From: Acidobacteriota bacterium
GTDB taxonomy: Bacteria; Acidobacteriota; Terriglobia; Bryobacterales; Bryobacteraceae
Direction: 5' to 3'
Assembly: GCA_018268715.1 (NCBI GenBank)
Contig: JAFDVZ010000004.1
Span: forward strand, 62,001 to 126,000
DNA: 64,000 bases
Made by a program: the position numbers and the translations under genes. How positions within the stretch are numbered: the stretch's first letter is position 1; the number at the start of each line of letters is the position of its first letter. Shown here in pieces: positions 32,648 through 41,626 of this stretch. The notes below the pieces were generated by a model. That model searched no databases and was not told the DNA's origin. It saw only the letters and a program-made list of their open reading frames with translations.

Positions 32648-33091
32648 ATGCGCTGGTATCCGGTGTTTCTGAATCTGGCGGGGGCGCGCGTGACGGTGGT
32701 CGGCGGTGGGAAGGTGGCGCTGCGTAAGACGCTGGGGCTGGTGGAGGCAGGGGCGGTGGTGACCGTGGTCTCGCCGCGGTTTGAGGTGGGGTTCGCGGCC
32801 GTGGCGGTCCGGCGCGTCGAACGGGAGTTTCAGGACGACGATCTGGAGGGGGCGGCGCTGGCCTTCGCCGCCACCGATAGCCGCGAGGTTAACCGCAGGG
32901 TGGGCGAGTTAGCGCGGGCGCGCGGAATTCCGGCGAATATCGCCGATGCGCCGGAGGAATGCGGGTTTATCGTGCCGGCTCGAGTTACGCGCGAGGGCGT
33001 GCAGGTGGCTATTTCCACCGGGGGCGAGGATCCCGCTCGCGCCGCCCGGCTGCGGCGCGAGTTAGAGGCTTGGCTCGACGGGCTGAGTTAG
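32648..33091 (+). CDS. Precorrin-2 dehydrogenase-type siroheme synthase, N-terminal form
   Basis: The 147-residue protein corresponds to the NAD-binding Met8/CysG-N domain only. It starts MRWYPVFLNLAGARVTVVGG, with the Rossmann GGGKVALRK, ALAFAATDSREVNRRV and CGFIVPARVTREGVQVAIST, which continue into the dimerisation region. It oxidises precorrin-2 to sirohydrochlorin and may insert iron. It has no uroporphyrinogen methyltransferase part and is shorter than Met8 proteins (around 200-270), so the chelatase function may be lost. The stop overlaps the stop of the convergent gene by 3 bp. Confidence 0.85.
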   Translation: MRWYPVFLNLAGARVTVVGGGKVALRKTLGLVEAGAVVTVVSPRFEVGFAAVAVRRVEREFQDDDLEGAALAFAATDSREVNRRVGELARARGIPANIADAPEECGFIVPARVTREGVQVAISTGGEDPARAARLRRELEAWLDGLS

Positions 33092-34170
33092 AATAGCGGG
33101 CCGGTTTTGATGGCGACTTCGCGGGACTGCGGGCCGCGCTCACGGATGGTGATGGCGCCGTTGGCGTACGCAATCGATGCGACGCCGGCAAAGTCCGCCG
33201 GGATCTTTGCCTGGAACGCTGTGTAGGAGCGGGCGGCGCTCGATCCGGCGTCCAGATAGGTGTAGGTCTGGCGGCCGAAGATGCGCGGTTTCTCCGCCAG
33301 AATCGGGAACGGCTGGTGAAGTCCGGTGGTGCCGAATTCAAGGCCTCGGGCCAGGGGGTGGCCGTTCTGGACGTGACGCCAGAGGTTCAGCCAGGGGTAG
33401 TCGGACTTGCGGAAGATGTACCCGATTAATAACTGCTTGGATGAGTTTGTCGCGGTGACCCATCCTAAGTCGTCCTCAATAATGTACGATACGACGTTCG
33501 GGTCAGGGTCGTCTGTCAGGCGGCGCATGTCGACGGGTTTGCCCGCCTTCGTCGCTTCGGGCCAGTGAATTTCGATCGCTTCGGGGTTCGGAAGAGGGCT
33601 CGACTGCATGAATCCCCGGGTGGCGTTCGAATCGACAACGGTGGTTTCGTCGAGGAACGGCGGGCCGATGGTGACGTGCTGCACCAGGTTGTACATGCGG
33701 CCCAGCTTGTTGCGGTTCGTGACGGTTTCGGTGACTCGCAGGACCGGGCTTTCAGCGTCGAGGGTCATGACTCGCCGCACTTCCAGTCCGGCGAGCGGCA
33801 GCACGGCGATCATGGCGGCGGAACGGGGGCCGGGCTGACCGGAGACACGCCATTCAACGCGCGACGCTTCGCCGTGGAAGGGCATCCCGTTCTTCAGTTC
33901 GGCGTCGCTGGGAGGGCCCCAACGGTCCAGGCAGAGGAAGTGCGACATGGGCCGGATGGGGAACTTCACGTCGTCAGGGCTGATCCAATGGAGCGGGTTC
34001 AGGCCGCCGGTCAGGTGGAAGTCGACGATGGAGCCGCCGCCGAGATCGGCCACCACCGCGGCCGCGGAGTTCTCGAGCCGGAGGGTCTTGCGCGGCGCCT
34101 GGCTGGAGGCCGACGACGACGATAGAATCGCCGTGACGAGAGCGGCGAACCAGCGGGAACGGGTTGACAT
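33088..34170 (-). CDS. Secreted protein with aldose-epimerase-like fold (unknown function)
   Basis: The protein has 360 residues from ATG 34170; the longer frame to 34362 lies in the opposite gene. The leader is MSTRSRWFAALVTAILSSSSA. The body is beta-rich and has the order seen in galactose-mutarotase-like supersandwich proteins: LENSAAAVVADLGGGSIVDF, GLNPLHWIS, HFLCLDRWGPPSD, RVTETVTNRNK and NLVQHVTIGPPFLD. These proteins bind or epimerise sugars, and several are simply unknown. The catalytic His and Glu of aldose 1-epimerases are not obvious to me, so the function is open. Divergent from the hydrolase at 34256. Confidence 0.65.
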   Translation of the reverse strand: MSTRSRWFAALVTAILSSSSASSQAPRKTLRLENSAAAVVADLGGGSIVDFHLTGGLNPLHWISPDDVKFPIRPMSHFLCLDRWGPPSDAELKNGMPFHGEASRVEWRVSGQPGPRSAAMIAVLPLAGLEVRRVMTLDAESPVLRVTETVTNRNKLGRMYNLVQHVTIGPPFLDETTVVDSNATRGFMQSSPLPNPEAIEIHWPEATKAGKPVDMRRLTDDPDPNVVSYIIEDDLGWVTATNSSKQLLIGYIFRKSDYPWLNLWRHVQNGHPLARGLEFGTTGLHQPFPILAEKPRIFGRQTYTYLDAGSSAARSYTAFQAKIPADFAGVASIAYANGAITIRERGPQSREVAIKTGPLF

Positions 34171-34255
34171 AGGCGAATCATATCTCGACGCGACGGGTGG
34201 TTGTCGATGGCGAATGATAGAATCCGCAGACAGGATTGCAGGAGGAGGGTATCGC

Positions 34256-35290
34256 ATGGAGCGACGATCGTTTCTTGGGGCGCTGGGCGCGGCGCCGGCG
34301 GTGACGGCCCGTCCACAGCCGGCTTCGTCGTCACGACTGCCTCGCAAGGTGGTGGTCGGCACGGTGATGCAGGGGTTCTGGGTGGAGCATCCTGGTGTAA
34401 CCCGGCGGCTGGCTGAGTTGTGCGCGATTGTCGACGATATGCAGGCGGCGGCGAAGCGGAAGTATGGGCGGGGCGTCGATTTGGCGATCCTGTCGGAGTG
34501 CGTGGTGACCGGCGAGGCGGGTCCTGGCAGCCGACTGCGCGCTGTTCCGCTTCGGGGCGAATTCAGCGATGCGTTCGGGGCGAAGGCGCGGGAGTTGGGA
34601 TGCTATATCGTGGCGCCGACTTATCTGAGGGAACCGGATGACTCGATTTCGAACGCCGCCGTGTTGTTCGGACGGAAGGGCGAGGTCGCGGGGATTTACC
34701 GGAAGGTGCACCTGGTGGTTCCGCCCGGGACGCGGGAGTTCGAGAATGGGTGCCGACCGGGCGGCGAGGTCCCGGTGTTCGACTGCGACTTCGGGAAGTT
34801 GGGCATCCAGATCTGCTATGACATGGAGTTTGACTACGGATGGGACGAGTTGGCGCGACAGGGCGCGGAGTTAGTGGCGTTTCCCACGCAGTCTCCGCAG
34901 ACCAGCCATCCGGCGAGCCGCGCCATGCGGGGCCGCTACTACATCGTCTCGAGCACGTGGCGGTCGAACGCGACCGTGTTTGAACCGACTGGAAAGATTC
35001 CGGCGCAGGTGCTGCCGCCCGGGCGGATTCTGGTGCACGAGTTAGACCTGAGTTATGCGATTCTGCCATGGACGGCCAACCTGAAGAACGGCGAGGCGTT
35101 GCGGGCGAAGTTCGGCGATAAGGTGGGTTACCGCTATTACCACGAGGAGGACTGCGGCATCTTCTGGTCGAACGATCCGCATATGACGGTGGCGGAGATG
35201 GCGAAGTCCGTCGGCGCGCCCGAGGCGGAGGCGTTTCTCGACTACGTTCGCGGAGTGTATCGAGGCGCGCGCGTGACCGGTTATCGATAG
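34256..35290 (+). CDS. Carbon-nitrogen hydrolase (nitrilase superfamily), probably exported
   Basis: The protein has 344 residues from ATG 34256, which follows a strong GGAGGAGGG. The leader MERRSFLGALGAAPAVTA is twin-arginine-like. The Glu-Lys-Cys triad is visible: Glu in LAILSECVVTGE, Lys in GIYRKVHLV, Cys in GIQICYDMEFDYG. Such enzymes hydrolyse amides, carbamoyl groups or nitriles. Export of this fold through Tat is unusual but recurs in these bacteria. A second Glu near AFPTQSPQTSHPASR may help shape the pocket. No partner gene tells the substrate. Confidence 0.85.
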   Translation: MERRSFLGALGAAPAVTARPQPASSSRLPRKVVVGTVMQGFWVEHPGVTRRLAELCAIVDDMQAAAKRKYGRGVDLAILSECVVTGEAGPGSRLRAVPLRGEFSDAFGAKARELGCYIVAPTYLREPDDSISNAAVLFGRKGEVAGIYRKVHLVVPPGTREFENGCRPGGEVPVFDCDFGKLGIQICYDMEFDYGWDELARQGAELVAFPTQSPQTSHPASRAMRGRYYIVSSTWRSNATVFEPTGKIPAQVLPPGRILVHELDLSYAILPWTANLKNGEALRAKFGDKVGYRYYHEEDCGIFWSNDPHMTVAEMAKSVGAPEAEAFLDYVRGVYRGARVTGYR

Positions 35291-35336
35291 CGGCGCGGCC
35301 GGCGCGAGTTGATATGCTGATCGGGAGAATCCCCAT

Positions 35337-36653
35337 ATGAAGCGCCGCGAGTTTGTCCTTTCAAGCACTGCTCCGATGTTCGTTCCGGCTCGCGCATTGG
35401 GACGCGCGGGCGCGCCGGCTGCCTCGAACCGCGTCACTCTGGGCGTGATTGGCTGCGGCAACCAGGGCACGAACGACCTGTTCGCTTTCCTGCAGGATGA
35501 ACGCGTGCAGGTGGTGGCGGTCTGCGATGTCAACAAGCAGAGCGCGGGATACTGGGACGGCCGCTTCGCCGGGCGCGAACCGGCCCGGATGACCGTCGAT
35601 TGGACCTATGGGCGCGAGGTGCGCTCCGGCGTCTACAAGTCGTGTGCGGCGTACGAGGATTTTCGTGACCTGCTGGCTCGCAAGGATGTGGATGCGGTGC
35701 TGATCGCCGTGCCCGACCATTGGCATTCGATTCCGGTGATTCAGGCGGCGCGCGCGGGCAAGGATATCTATGGCGAGAAGCCGCTTTCGTTGACGATCGG
35801 CGAGGGTCGGGCGATGGTGAAGGCGGTGGTCGACCACAAGCGGATTTTTCAGACCGGCAGCCAGCAACGTTCGGACGCGCGGTTTCGTAAGGCGTGTGAG
35901 TTGGTGCGGAACGGGCGGTTGGGGAAGCTGCATACCGTTCGTTGCGGGTTGCCTGGCGGGACTCCCGACTTCGGGCGCACCGGCCATCGCAAGGCGCCGG
36001 AGCCTGTGCCAGAGGGCTTCAATTTCGACATGTGGCTGGGGCCCGCGCCGAAAGCCGCTTACTCGCCGGCGCGATGTCATGTGAATTTCCGTTGGGTGCT
36101 GGATTACTCGGGCGGCCAGATCACGGATTGGGGCGGCCACCATCCTGACATCGCGCAGTGGGCTATGGGGACCGAGAATACGGGTCCGGTGGAGATCCGC
36201 AATGGGAAGGCCGAATGGTCCAAGGATGCGCCTTGGAATACCGCTACTTCGTTCTACTTCGAGGCGATCTATGCGAGCGGCGTGAAGATGATCGTTTCCA
36301 ACGCGGAGCGCGGCGGCGTTACGTTCGAAGGGACCGAGGGAACGGTTTGGGTGAACCGCGGGGCGATCGAGGCGACTCCGAAATCGCTGCTCGACGTGGA
36401 GTTCGGTGCGGGAGAGACGCGGCTCTACCGGAGCGACAACCACTTCCGGAATTTTGTCGACTGTGTGCTGTCGCGCAAGGAGCCCATCGCGCCCATCGAG
36501 GCGGCGCACCGCTCGATCACGATCGCCCACCTGGGCAACATCAGCCTGCGCCTGGGGCGCGACCTGAAGTGGGATCCGTCGGCCGAGCGTTTCGCCGACG
36601 ATGAAGCGAACCGCATGCTGTCACGCCCTATGCGCGGCGAGTGGAAGCTCTAG
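35337..36653 (+). CDS. Gfo/Idh/MocA-family oxidoreductase with twin-arginine leader (second)
   Basis: The 438-residue protein has the leader MKRREFVLSSTAPMFVPA, Rossmann GVIGCGNQGTNDL (about 36-48), VPDHWHSIPVI and a full GEKPLSL motif. The catalytic region is GGQITDWGGHHPDIAQWAMG, with a His pair typical of the exported acidobacterial-planctomycete group. It resembles the first copy (4121-5473) only at family level. Oxidation of a sugar derivative is likely. The stop is immediately followed by the start of the histidine kinase gene, with no gap, so readthrough is likely. Confidence 0.88.
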   Translation: MKRREFVLSSTAPMFVPARALGRAGAPAASNRVTLGVIGCGNQGTNDLFAFLQDERVQVVAVCDVNKQSAGYWDGRFAGREPARMTVDWTYGREVRSGVYKSCAAYEDFRDLLARKDVDAVLIAVPDHWHSIPVIQAARAGKDIYGEKPLSLTIGEGRAMVKAVVDHKRIFQTGSQQRSDARFRKACELVRNGRLGKLHTVRCGLPGGTPDFGRTGHRKAPEPVPEGFNFDMWLGPAPKAAYSPARCHVNFRWVLDYSGGQITDWGGHHPDIAQWAMGTENTGPVEIRNGKAEWSKDAPWNTATSFYFEAIYASGVKMIVSNAERGGVTFEGTEGTVWVNRGAIEATPKSLLDVEFGAGETRLYRSDNHFRNFVDCVLSRKEPIAPIEAAHRSITIAHLGNISLRLGRDLKWDPSAERFADDEANRMLSRPMRGEWKL

Positions 36654-38006
36654 ATGGCCGCCCCAACCCGATTCGCCGTATCCCGCCGGCTGGCGCTGCT
36701 GGGAGGGTTCAGCGCGCTGCTGATGCTGATGATGGCCGTGGCGTTCCGCGCCGACCGGGCGTTGCGGGACATCGAACAGCGCAATGCCGCGATCCGGCGA
36801 CAGTTTCTGACGCGCGGCGAGTTATTGGACCGTCTGCGATATAACCTCTACACATCCAATATCGACGTCCGGGATTACCTGCTCGAATTCGATGAAATTC
36901 GGGCCGAGGAACGGGGCAAGGAACTCGAACAGGCTCACCGGCAGATGATCGACTCGCTCGAGAAGTTCGCGCGCGAGTTACCGGCGGAGGAGACGCCATG
37001 GCTGGTTGAGTTACGCCGCGGCGTTGAGGGTTATTGGGCCGTGCTCGAGCCCGTGGTGGGGTGGAACCTGTCGATGCGGCTGGGGGCTGGCGACGCGTTC
37101 CTTCGTCAACAGGTGTTTCCCAGGCATGAGCAATTGCTGGCGCTGTCCAACCAGATTTCGGCCGCGAACGCACGCCAATTGGCCGTCGGCGATCGGCGAA
37201 TCGCGACCCTGTTCGCCGATGTCCGCAATCAGATCACGTTGACGGCGCTGCTGGCGGCGCTGGTGGGCGTCACGGTGGCCGGCTTCAGCATACGCCGGAT
37301 TCTGAGTCTCGAGAAGGTCTCCGAGTCGCAGTATCGGGAGGTGGAGCGCGCCAGGGGGGAGTTACAGCGGCTGTCGGCGCGACTGGTGGCGACTCAGGAG
37401 GAGGAACGGAGGCGGCTGTCGCGCGAGTTACACGATGAGGTCGGGCAGTCGATGTCGGCTCTGCTGCTCGAGTTAAACCATCTTGAAGCGACCATACGGG
37501 AAGGCGGCAGCGACGTGGCCGAGCCGCTGGCCCGGGCGCGGACGCTCGGGGAGAAGACGGTGGGCGTGATCCGGAATATGTCGCTGTTGCTGCGGCCTTC
37601 GATGCTGGACGATCTGGGGTTGGCGCCGGCGCTGCGGTGGCAGGCTCGGGAGCTGTCGCGGACGAGTGAACTCCGCGTGAAGGTGGTCGCGGCGGACGTC
37701 CCGGATGACCTGCCGGACGAGCACCGCACCTGCATCTATCGTATCGTCCAGGAGGCCCTGCACAACGCTCAGCGCCACTCGCACGCGCGCACGGCTCGCG
37801 TGACGGTGAAGCACGAGAACGACACAATCGAAGTCGAGGTGCAGGACGACGGCGCCGGGTTCGACGCCAAGCAGGACAAAGGTATGGGCATAATCGGAAT
37901 GGAGGAGCGAGTGAAGGCGCTGGGCGGCGCGTTTCGCGTGGAATCGCAGCAAGGGAAGGGCGCCACGGTGACGGCCCTGCTGCCGCTGAAAGCGCCCGCC
38001 GGATAG
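36654..38006 (+). CDS. NarX/DegS-type sensor histidine kinase
   Basis: The 450-residue protein has helices at about 12-30 and 193-213, enclosing a periplasmic helical sensor domain (about 31-192) of the four-helix type. A HisKA_3 dimerisation domain holds the phosphorylated His260 in SRELHDEVGQ, and the ATPase domain has EALHNAQRHSHA, DDGAGFD and GIIGMEERV. No HAMP domain is obvious. It pairs with the response regulator 2 bp downstream. The signal is unknown. The gene has six copies of the GAGTTA hexamer, and all six are in-frame as Glu-Leu codon pairs. Confidence 0.92.
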   Translation: MAAPTRFAVSRRLALLGGFSALLMLMMAVAFRADRALRDIEQRNAAIRRQFLTRGELLDRLRYNLYTSNIDVRDYLLEFDEIRAEERGKELEQAHRQMIDSLEKFARELPAEETPWLVELRRGVEGYWAVLEPVVGWNLSMRLGAGDAFLRQQVFPRHEQLLALSNQISAANARQLAVGDRRIATLFADVRNQITLTALLAALVGVTVAGFSIRRILSLEKVSESQYREVERARGELQRLSARLVATQEEERRRLSRELHDEVGQSMSALLLELNHLEATIREGGSDVAEPLARARTLGEKTVGVIRNMSLLLRPSMLDDLGLAPALRWQARELSRTSELRVKVVAADVPDDLPDEHRTCIYRIVQEALHNAQRHSHARTARVTVKHENDTIEVEVQDDGAGFDAKQDKGMGIIGMEERVKALGGAFRVESQQGKGATVTALLPLKAPAG

Positions 38007-38008
38007 GT

Positions 38009-38659
38009 ATGACCGATATTCGAATCCTGCTGGCCGACGATCATGCGGTGATCCGAGCCGGATTGCATCTGCTGCTCGACCGACAGGAGGGCTTCGCGGT
38101 GCTGGGCGAGGCGGCGGACGGGCGCGAGGCTGTCGCCAAGGCGGCGGAGTTGCGACCCGACGTTGTGGTGCTCGATCTGGCGATGCCGAATCTGAATGGC
38201 ATCGAGGCGACGCGCCAGATCTGCTCCAACCAGCAGGAGGCGCAGATCGTGGTTCTGAGCATGCACTCCGATGAAGAGTACGTGCTGAGGGCGTTGAAGG
38301 CCGGGGCGCGCGCGTACGTGCTGAAGGAGTCGGCGGAGGCCGACCTGATCGCCGCGATTCGGGCGGTGCACGCGGGCAAATCCTTCTTCAGTCCAGCGGT
38401 GAGCCGGATGCTGGTGGAGGATTATGTGCGGCAGTTACAGGATCGCGACCTTGAAGACAGTTACGATCTGCTAACTCCCCGGGAACGGGAGATTCTCCAG
38501 TTGGTCGCCGAAGGCAAGAGCAACAAGGATATCGCCAACATCCTCAGCCTGAGCGTGTATACGGTGGAGACCCACCGCAGCAATATGATGGAGAAGCTGA
38601 ACCTGCACACGGTCCCCGAGTTGATTCTGTACGCCGTGCGCAAAGGCGTCATCTCATGA
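38009..38659 (+). CDS. NarL/FixJ-family response regulator
   Basis: The 216-residue protein has a receiver domain (about 5-118) with DD at 10-11, phosphorylated Asp56 in VVVLDLAMPN, and the switch region VLKESAEAD. A LuxR-type helix-turn-helix lies at about 148-210: LTPREREILQLVAEGKSN, then VYTVETHRSNMMEKL. It should be activated by the kinase encoded just upstream and may control the emrAB-like genes 66 bp downstream. Confidence 0.94.
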   Translation: MTDIRILLADDHAVIRAGLHLLLDRQEGFAVLGEAADGREAVAKAAELRPDVVVLDLAMPNLNGIEATRQICSNQQEAQIVVLSMHSDEEYVLRALKAGARAYVLKESAEADLIAAIRAVHAGKSFFSPAVSRMLVEDYVRQLQDRDLEDSYDLLTPREREILQLVAEGKSNKDIANILSLSVYTVETHRSNMMEKLNLHTVPELILYAVRKGVIS

Positions 38660-38725
38660 CGCCGGCCGCGCCATCCTCCCACGCGGCCCGCGGCCCACGC
38701 CGATAGTGACTGCAAGGCCCCCCTC

Positions 38726-39997
38726 ATGACCCCAAACGAAATCGCACCCAAGAAGAACGGCAGGACGAAGCTGGCGGCATTCGGGATTCTGACAGTGTGC
38801 GCCATCGCGGGCGTGCTGTATTACATGAACGCGCGGCGCTACGAATCGACCGACAACGCGTTCATTGACGGCGACATTATTCAGGTAAGTCCGCGCGTGC
38901 CCGGGCAGGTGGCCCGGGTGCTGGTGACCGATAATCAGCGGGTGACCAAGGGCGAGTTGCTCGTGGAGTTAGACGCGAGCGACTATGAGGCCCGTTTGGC
39001 GGAGGCGCAGGCGAAACTGGCCGACACGATGGCGCGGGCGTCGACGGCGCAGTCGAACTTAGCGCTGACCTCCACGGTGACCGGCGCCGTGCTCGAGCAG
39101 GCGGGCGCGGGGTTCGACGCCGCGCGGGAGCAGGTGGACGTTCTTAAGGCGCGACTGGCGCAGGACGCTGCGAACGTGCAGGCGGCCGAGGCGTCCACGC
39201 AGGCCGCGGAAGCGCGCGTGAAGGCCGTCGAAGCGGAGGCCGCGCGCGCCGCCGCGGACGCCGGGCGCTACCGGACACTGTTCGCAAAGGACGAGATATC
39301 GAAGCAGGCGCTGGACCGCGCAGAGACGGATGCTCGGGCGACGGCGGCGAATCTCGAAGCGGCCCGGCAGTCCGCCGCGGCGACGAAAGCGCAACTGGCG
39401 CAGGCGAAGGCCGCGCAGACATCGACAACCGCGATGTTGCGGCAGACGGAGCGTCAGGTCCGGCAGGCCGAAGGACGATTCAACGAGGCGAAATCGGCGC
39501 CCATTCAAGTGAGAGTCCGGCAGTCCGACGTTCAAGCGTTGAAGGCGCAGATCGAGCGCGATGAGGCGGCTGTCCGCCAGGCGGAATTGGCGCTTTCCTA
39601 CACCAAGGTCACGGCGCCCGACGCGGGCTATGTAACTCGCAAGTCGACGCAGGCGGGCAACGTGGCCGCCGCCGGCCAGATCCTGATGGCGATTGTCAGC
39701 GACCGGCTGTGGGTGGTGGCGAATTTCAAGGAGACGCAGTTAGCGAACATGCGTCCCGGCCAACCGGTGGGTGTCAGGGTGGACGCCTACCCGCAACTGA
39801 GGCTCGAGGGAAAGGTGGAGAGCATCCAGAGCGGATCGGGCGCGCGGTTCAGCCTGATGCCGCCCGAAAACGCCACGGGCAACTATGTGAAGGTGGTGCA
39901 GCGCGTACCGGTGCGCATCGCGCTGACGTCCGCGCTGCCCGCGCAGTATCGCGTCGGACCTGGGATGTCGGTGGTCCCCGAGGTCCGCGTGCAATGA
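38726..39997 (+). CDS. emrA: EmrA/HlyD-type membrane fusion protein
   Basis: The 423-residue adaptor has a cytoplasmic start, one helix (KLAAFGILTVCAIAGVLYYM), the first lipoyl part with YESTDNAFIDGDIIQVSPRV, a very long coiled-coil (about 90-265, Ala-rich), the second lipoyl part with SYTKVTAPDAGYVTRKS and a barrel. The YxSTDNAxID block is the hallmark of EmrA. It would link the MFS pump encoded next (4-bp overlap) to an outer-membrane channel. No TolC-type gene is in the window. Confidence 0.92.
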   Translation: MTPNEIAPKKNGRTKLAAFGILTVCAIAGVLYYMNARRYESTDNAFIDGDIIQVSPRVPGQVARVLVTDNQRVTKGELLVELDASDYEARLAEAQAKLADTMARASTAQSNLALTSTVTGAVLEQAGAGFDAAREQVDVLKARLAQDAANVQAAEASTQAAEARVKAVEAEAARAAADAGRYRTLFAKDEISKQALDRAETDARATAANLEAARQSAAATKAQLAQAKAAQTSTTAMLRQTERQVRQAEGRFNEAKSAPIQVRVRQSDVQALKAQIERDEAAVRQAELALSYTKVTAPDAGYVTRKSTQAGNVAAAGQILMAIVSDRLWVVANFKETQLANMRPGQPVGVRVDAYPQLRLEGKVESIQSGSGARFSLMPPENATGNYVKVVQRVPVRIALTSALPAQYRVGPGMSVVPEVRVQ

Positions 39998-41565
39998 GCG
40001 GAATTCCCGCCGCGCCGCAGTGGCGCCCCCGCGTCAACCCGTGGATTGTCGCGGGTTCGGTGATGCTGGCGACCTTCATGGAGGTGCTGGACACCACCAT
40101 CGTCGCCGTGTCGCTGCCGCACATGGCCGGCAACCTGTCGGCCACCACGGACGAAGCCACCTGGGTGTTGACCAGCTACCTGGTGTCAAACGCCATCGTG
40201 CTGCCGGCCAGCGGTTGGATGGCGCTGTATATCGGACGAAAGCGGCTGCTGCTATCCTGCGTCGCGCTGTTCACGGTGTCGTCGTTTCTTTGCGGCGTGG
40301 CGCCGACAATGGGATTCCTGGTCTTCGCCCGCGTGCTGCAGGGCGTCGGCGGCGGAGCGCTGCAACCGCTGGCGCAGGCGATCCTGCTCGAGAGTTTCCC
40401 GCCGGCTAAGCGCGGCCTGGCGATGGCTGTGTACGGCATCGGCGTGGTGGTGGCGCCGGTGATCGGACCGACGCTTGGCGGCTGGCTGACCGACAGCTAC
40501 TCGTGGCGGTGGGTGTTCAATATCAACATACCGATCGGGCTGCTGGCCTTCCACCTGATGCGGCGAAACGTGGAGGATCCGCCCTACATCACCAACGCCC
40601 GGCCGGGCCGCATCGACGGATTGGGCTTCGCCTACATGACGCTGTGGCTGGCCACGTTGCAGGTGGTGCTCGACAAAGGCCAGCAGGAGGATTGGTTCGA
40701 AACCACCTGGATCCGCTGGTTCGCGATGATCTCGGCGGGCGCGATGGTCGCATTCATCTTCCGCGAGCTCAACACGGAACATCCGATCGTCAATTTGCGG
40801 ATCCTGAAGAATCGAAACTTCTGGATGGGCACGGCGCTGATGACGGCGTTCGGCGCCGCGCTGTACAGCACCATCACGCTGGTCCCGCTGTTTCTGCAGA
40901 CGATGGTGGGCTACACGTCGCTCAAGGCGGGGGTGGCCAGCAGTCCGCGGGGATTGGGGTCGCTGTTCGTGATGCCCGCGGTAGGGCGGCTGATTCAGTT
41001 TGTCGACGCCAGGTGGATGTTGATCATCGGCATTGCGCTGTTTGTGTTGTCGACGTTCCTGGTCAGCGGCCTGAACGCCGAGATGGGGATGGGAAACATT
41101 GTCTGGCCCATCGTGCTGCAGGGCGTGGGCATGGGATTCATCTTCGTGCCGCTTTCAACGTTGACCGTGTCGACGTTGCGCAATGAGGAGATGGGAAACG
41201 CGGCTGGAATCTATAACCTGATGCGGAACCTGGGCGGCAGCTTCGGCATTTCGATCGCGACCACTTATCTTGCACGCGGTTCGCAGGCTCACCAGGTGGT
41301 GCTGGCCGGGCATATGTCGCCGTACGATCCGGCGTTCACCGAGCGGTTTCGCGCCATACAGGCGGGTATAACGCCCTATGTCGGCGCGGCGCAGTCCCAG
41401 GCGGGCGCCTATGGGATCCTGCAGGGGATGATGATTCGGGAGTCGATGCTGGGGGCGTTTCTCGATAACTTCCGGTGGATCGCGCTCGGCATGGCGCTGG
41501 TCATTCCGGGCGTGCTGTTGATGAAGAAAGTGGTTCACCACAACGCACCGGGAGCGGGCCACTGA
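39994..41565 (+). CDS. emrB: EmrB-type DHA2 multidrug transporter (MFS)
   Basis: The protein has 523 residues from ATG 39994, which overlaps the emrA stop; an upstream frame to 39709 lies inside emrA. It has 14 predicted helices. Motif A-like SGWMALYIGRKRLL and motif C-like GVVVAPVIGPTLGG (helix 5) are typical of drug:proton antiporters, with TFMEVLDTTIVAVSLPHMA in helix 1. It should form the EmrAB pump with the preceding adaptor. The NarL-type regulators upstream may control it. Confidence 0.94.
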   Translation: MSGIPAAPQWRPRVNPWIVAGSVMLATFMEVLDTTIVAVSLPHMAGNLSATTDEATWVLTSYLVSNAIVLPASGWMALYIGRKRLLLSCVALFTVSSFLCGVAPTMGFLVFARVLQGVGGGALQPLAQAILLESFPPAKRGLAMAVYGIGVVVAPVIGPTLGGWLTDSYSWRWVFNINIPIGLLAFHLMRRNVEDPPYITNARPGRIDGLGFAYMTLWLATLQVVLDKGQQEDWFETTWIRWFAMISAGAMVAFIFRELNTEHPIVNLRILKNRNFWMGTALMTAFGAALYSTITLVPLFLQTMVGYTSLKAGVASSPRGLGSLFVMPAVGRLIQFVDARWMLIIGIALFVLSTFLVSGLNAEMGMGNIVWPIVLQGVGMGFIFVPLSTLTVSTLRNEEMGNAAGIYNLMRNLGGSFGISIATTYLARGSQAHQVVLAGHMSPYDPAFTERFRAIQAGITPYVGAAQSQAGAYGILQGMMIRESMLGAFLDNFRWIALGMALVIPGVLLMKKVVHHNAPGAGH

Positions 41566-41569
41566 CACC

Positions 41570-41593
41570 AGTGGGCGGCAGCCAAGGCCCACT
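41570..41593 (+). terminator. Hairpin between convergent emrB and uxuA-like genes
   Basis: AGTGGGC (41570-41576) pairs perfectly with GCCCACT (41587-41593) around a 10-base loop. No T-run follows, so this is at best a weak bidirectional terminator. Confidence 0.35.
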
Positions 41594-41626
41594 CCCGGAA
41601 TGGCGGGATTTACGCGTCGAACGAAC

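Larger units (their letters stand above)
28676..38971 (+). other. Cluster of the strand-biased hexamer GAGTTA
   Basis: I located 18 copies of GAGTTA on the + strand in this 10.3-kb interval and only one TAACTC (38472-38477). Copies lie in all three frames of forward genes, at two convergent gene junctions (29528, 31391), and overlapping both stop codons at a third (33085). Examples: 28676, 28786, 32906, 32982, 33059, 34868, 35039, 35050, 36819, 36975, 37008, 37359, 37425, 37470, 38966. Counts were made by eye. Confidence 0.6.

Noticed and set aside
33947..34255. N-terminal extension of the nitrilase-like gene
   Set aside because: It lies opposite the convincing leader of the epimerase-like gene, and ATG 34256 has a strong ribosome-binding site and leader.
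28676..38971. AGCT avoidance as the cause of GAG-TTA codon pairs
   Set aside because: AGCT occurs freely elsewhere in the window, and GAGTTA also occurs out of frame, so restriction-site avoidance does not explain the pattern.
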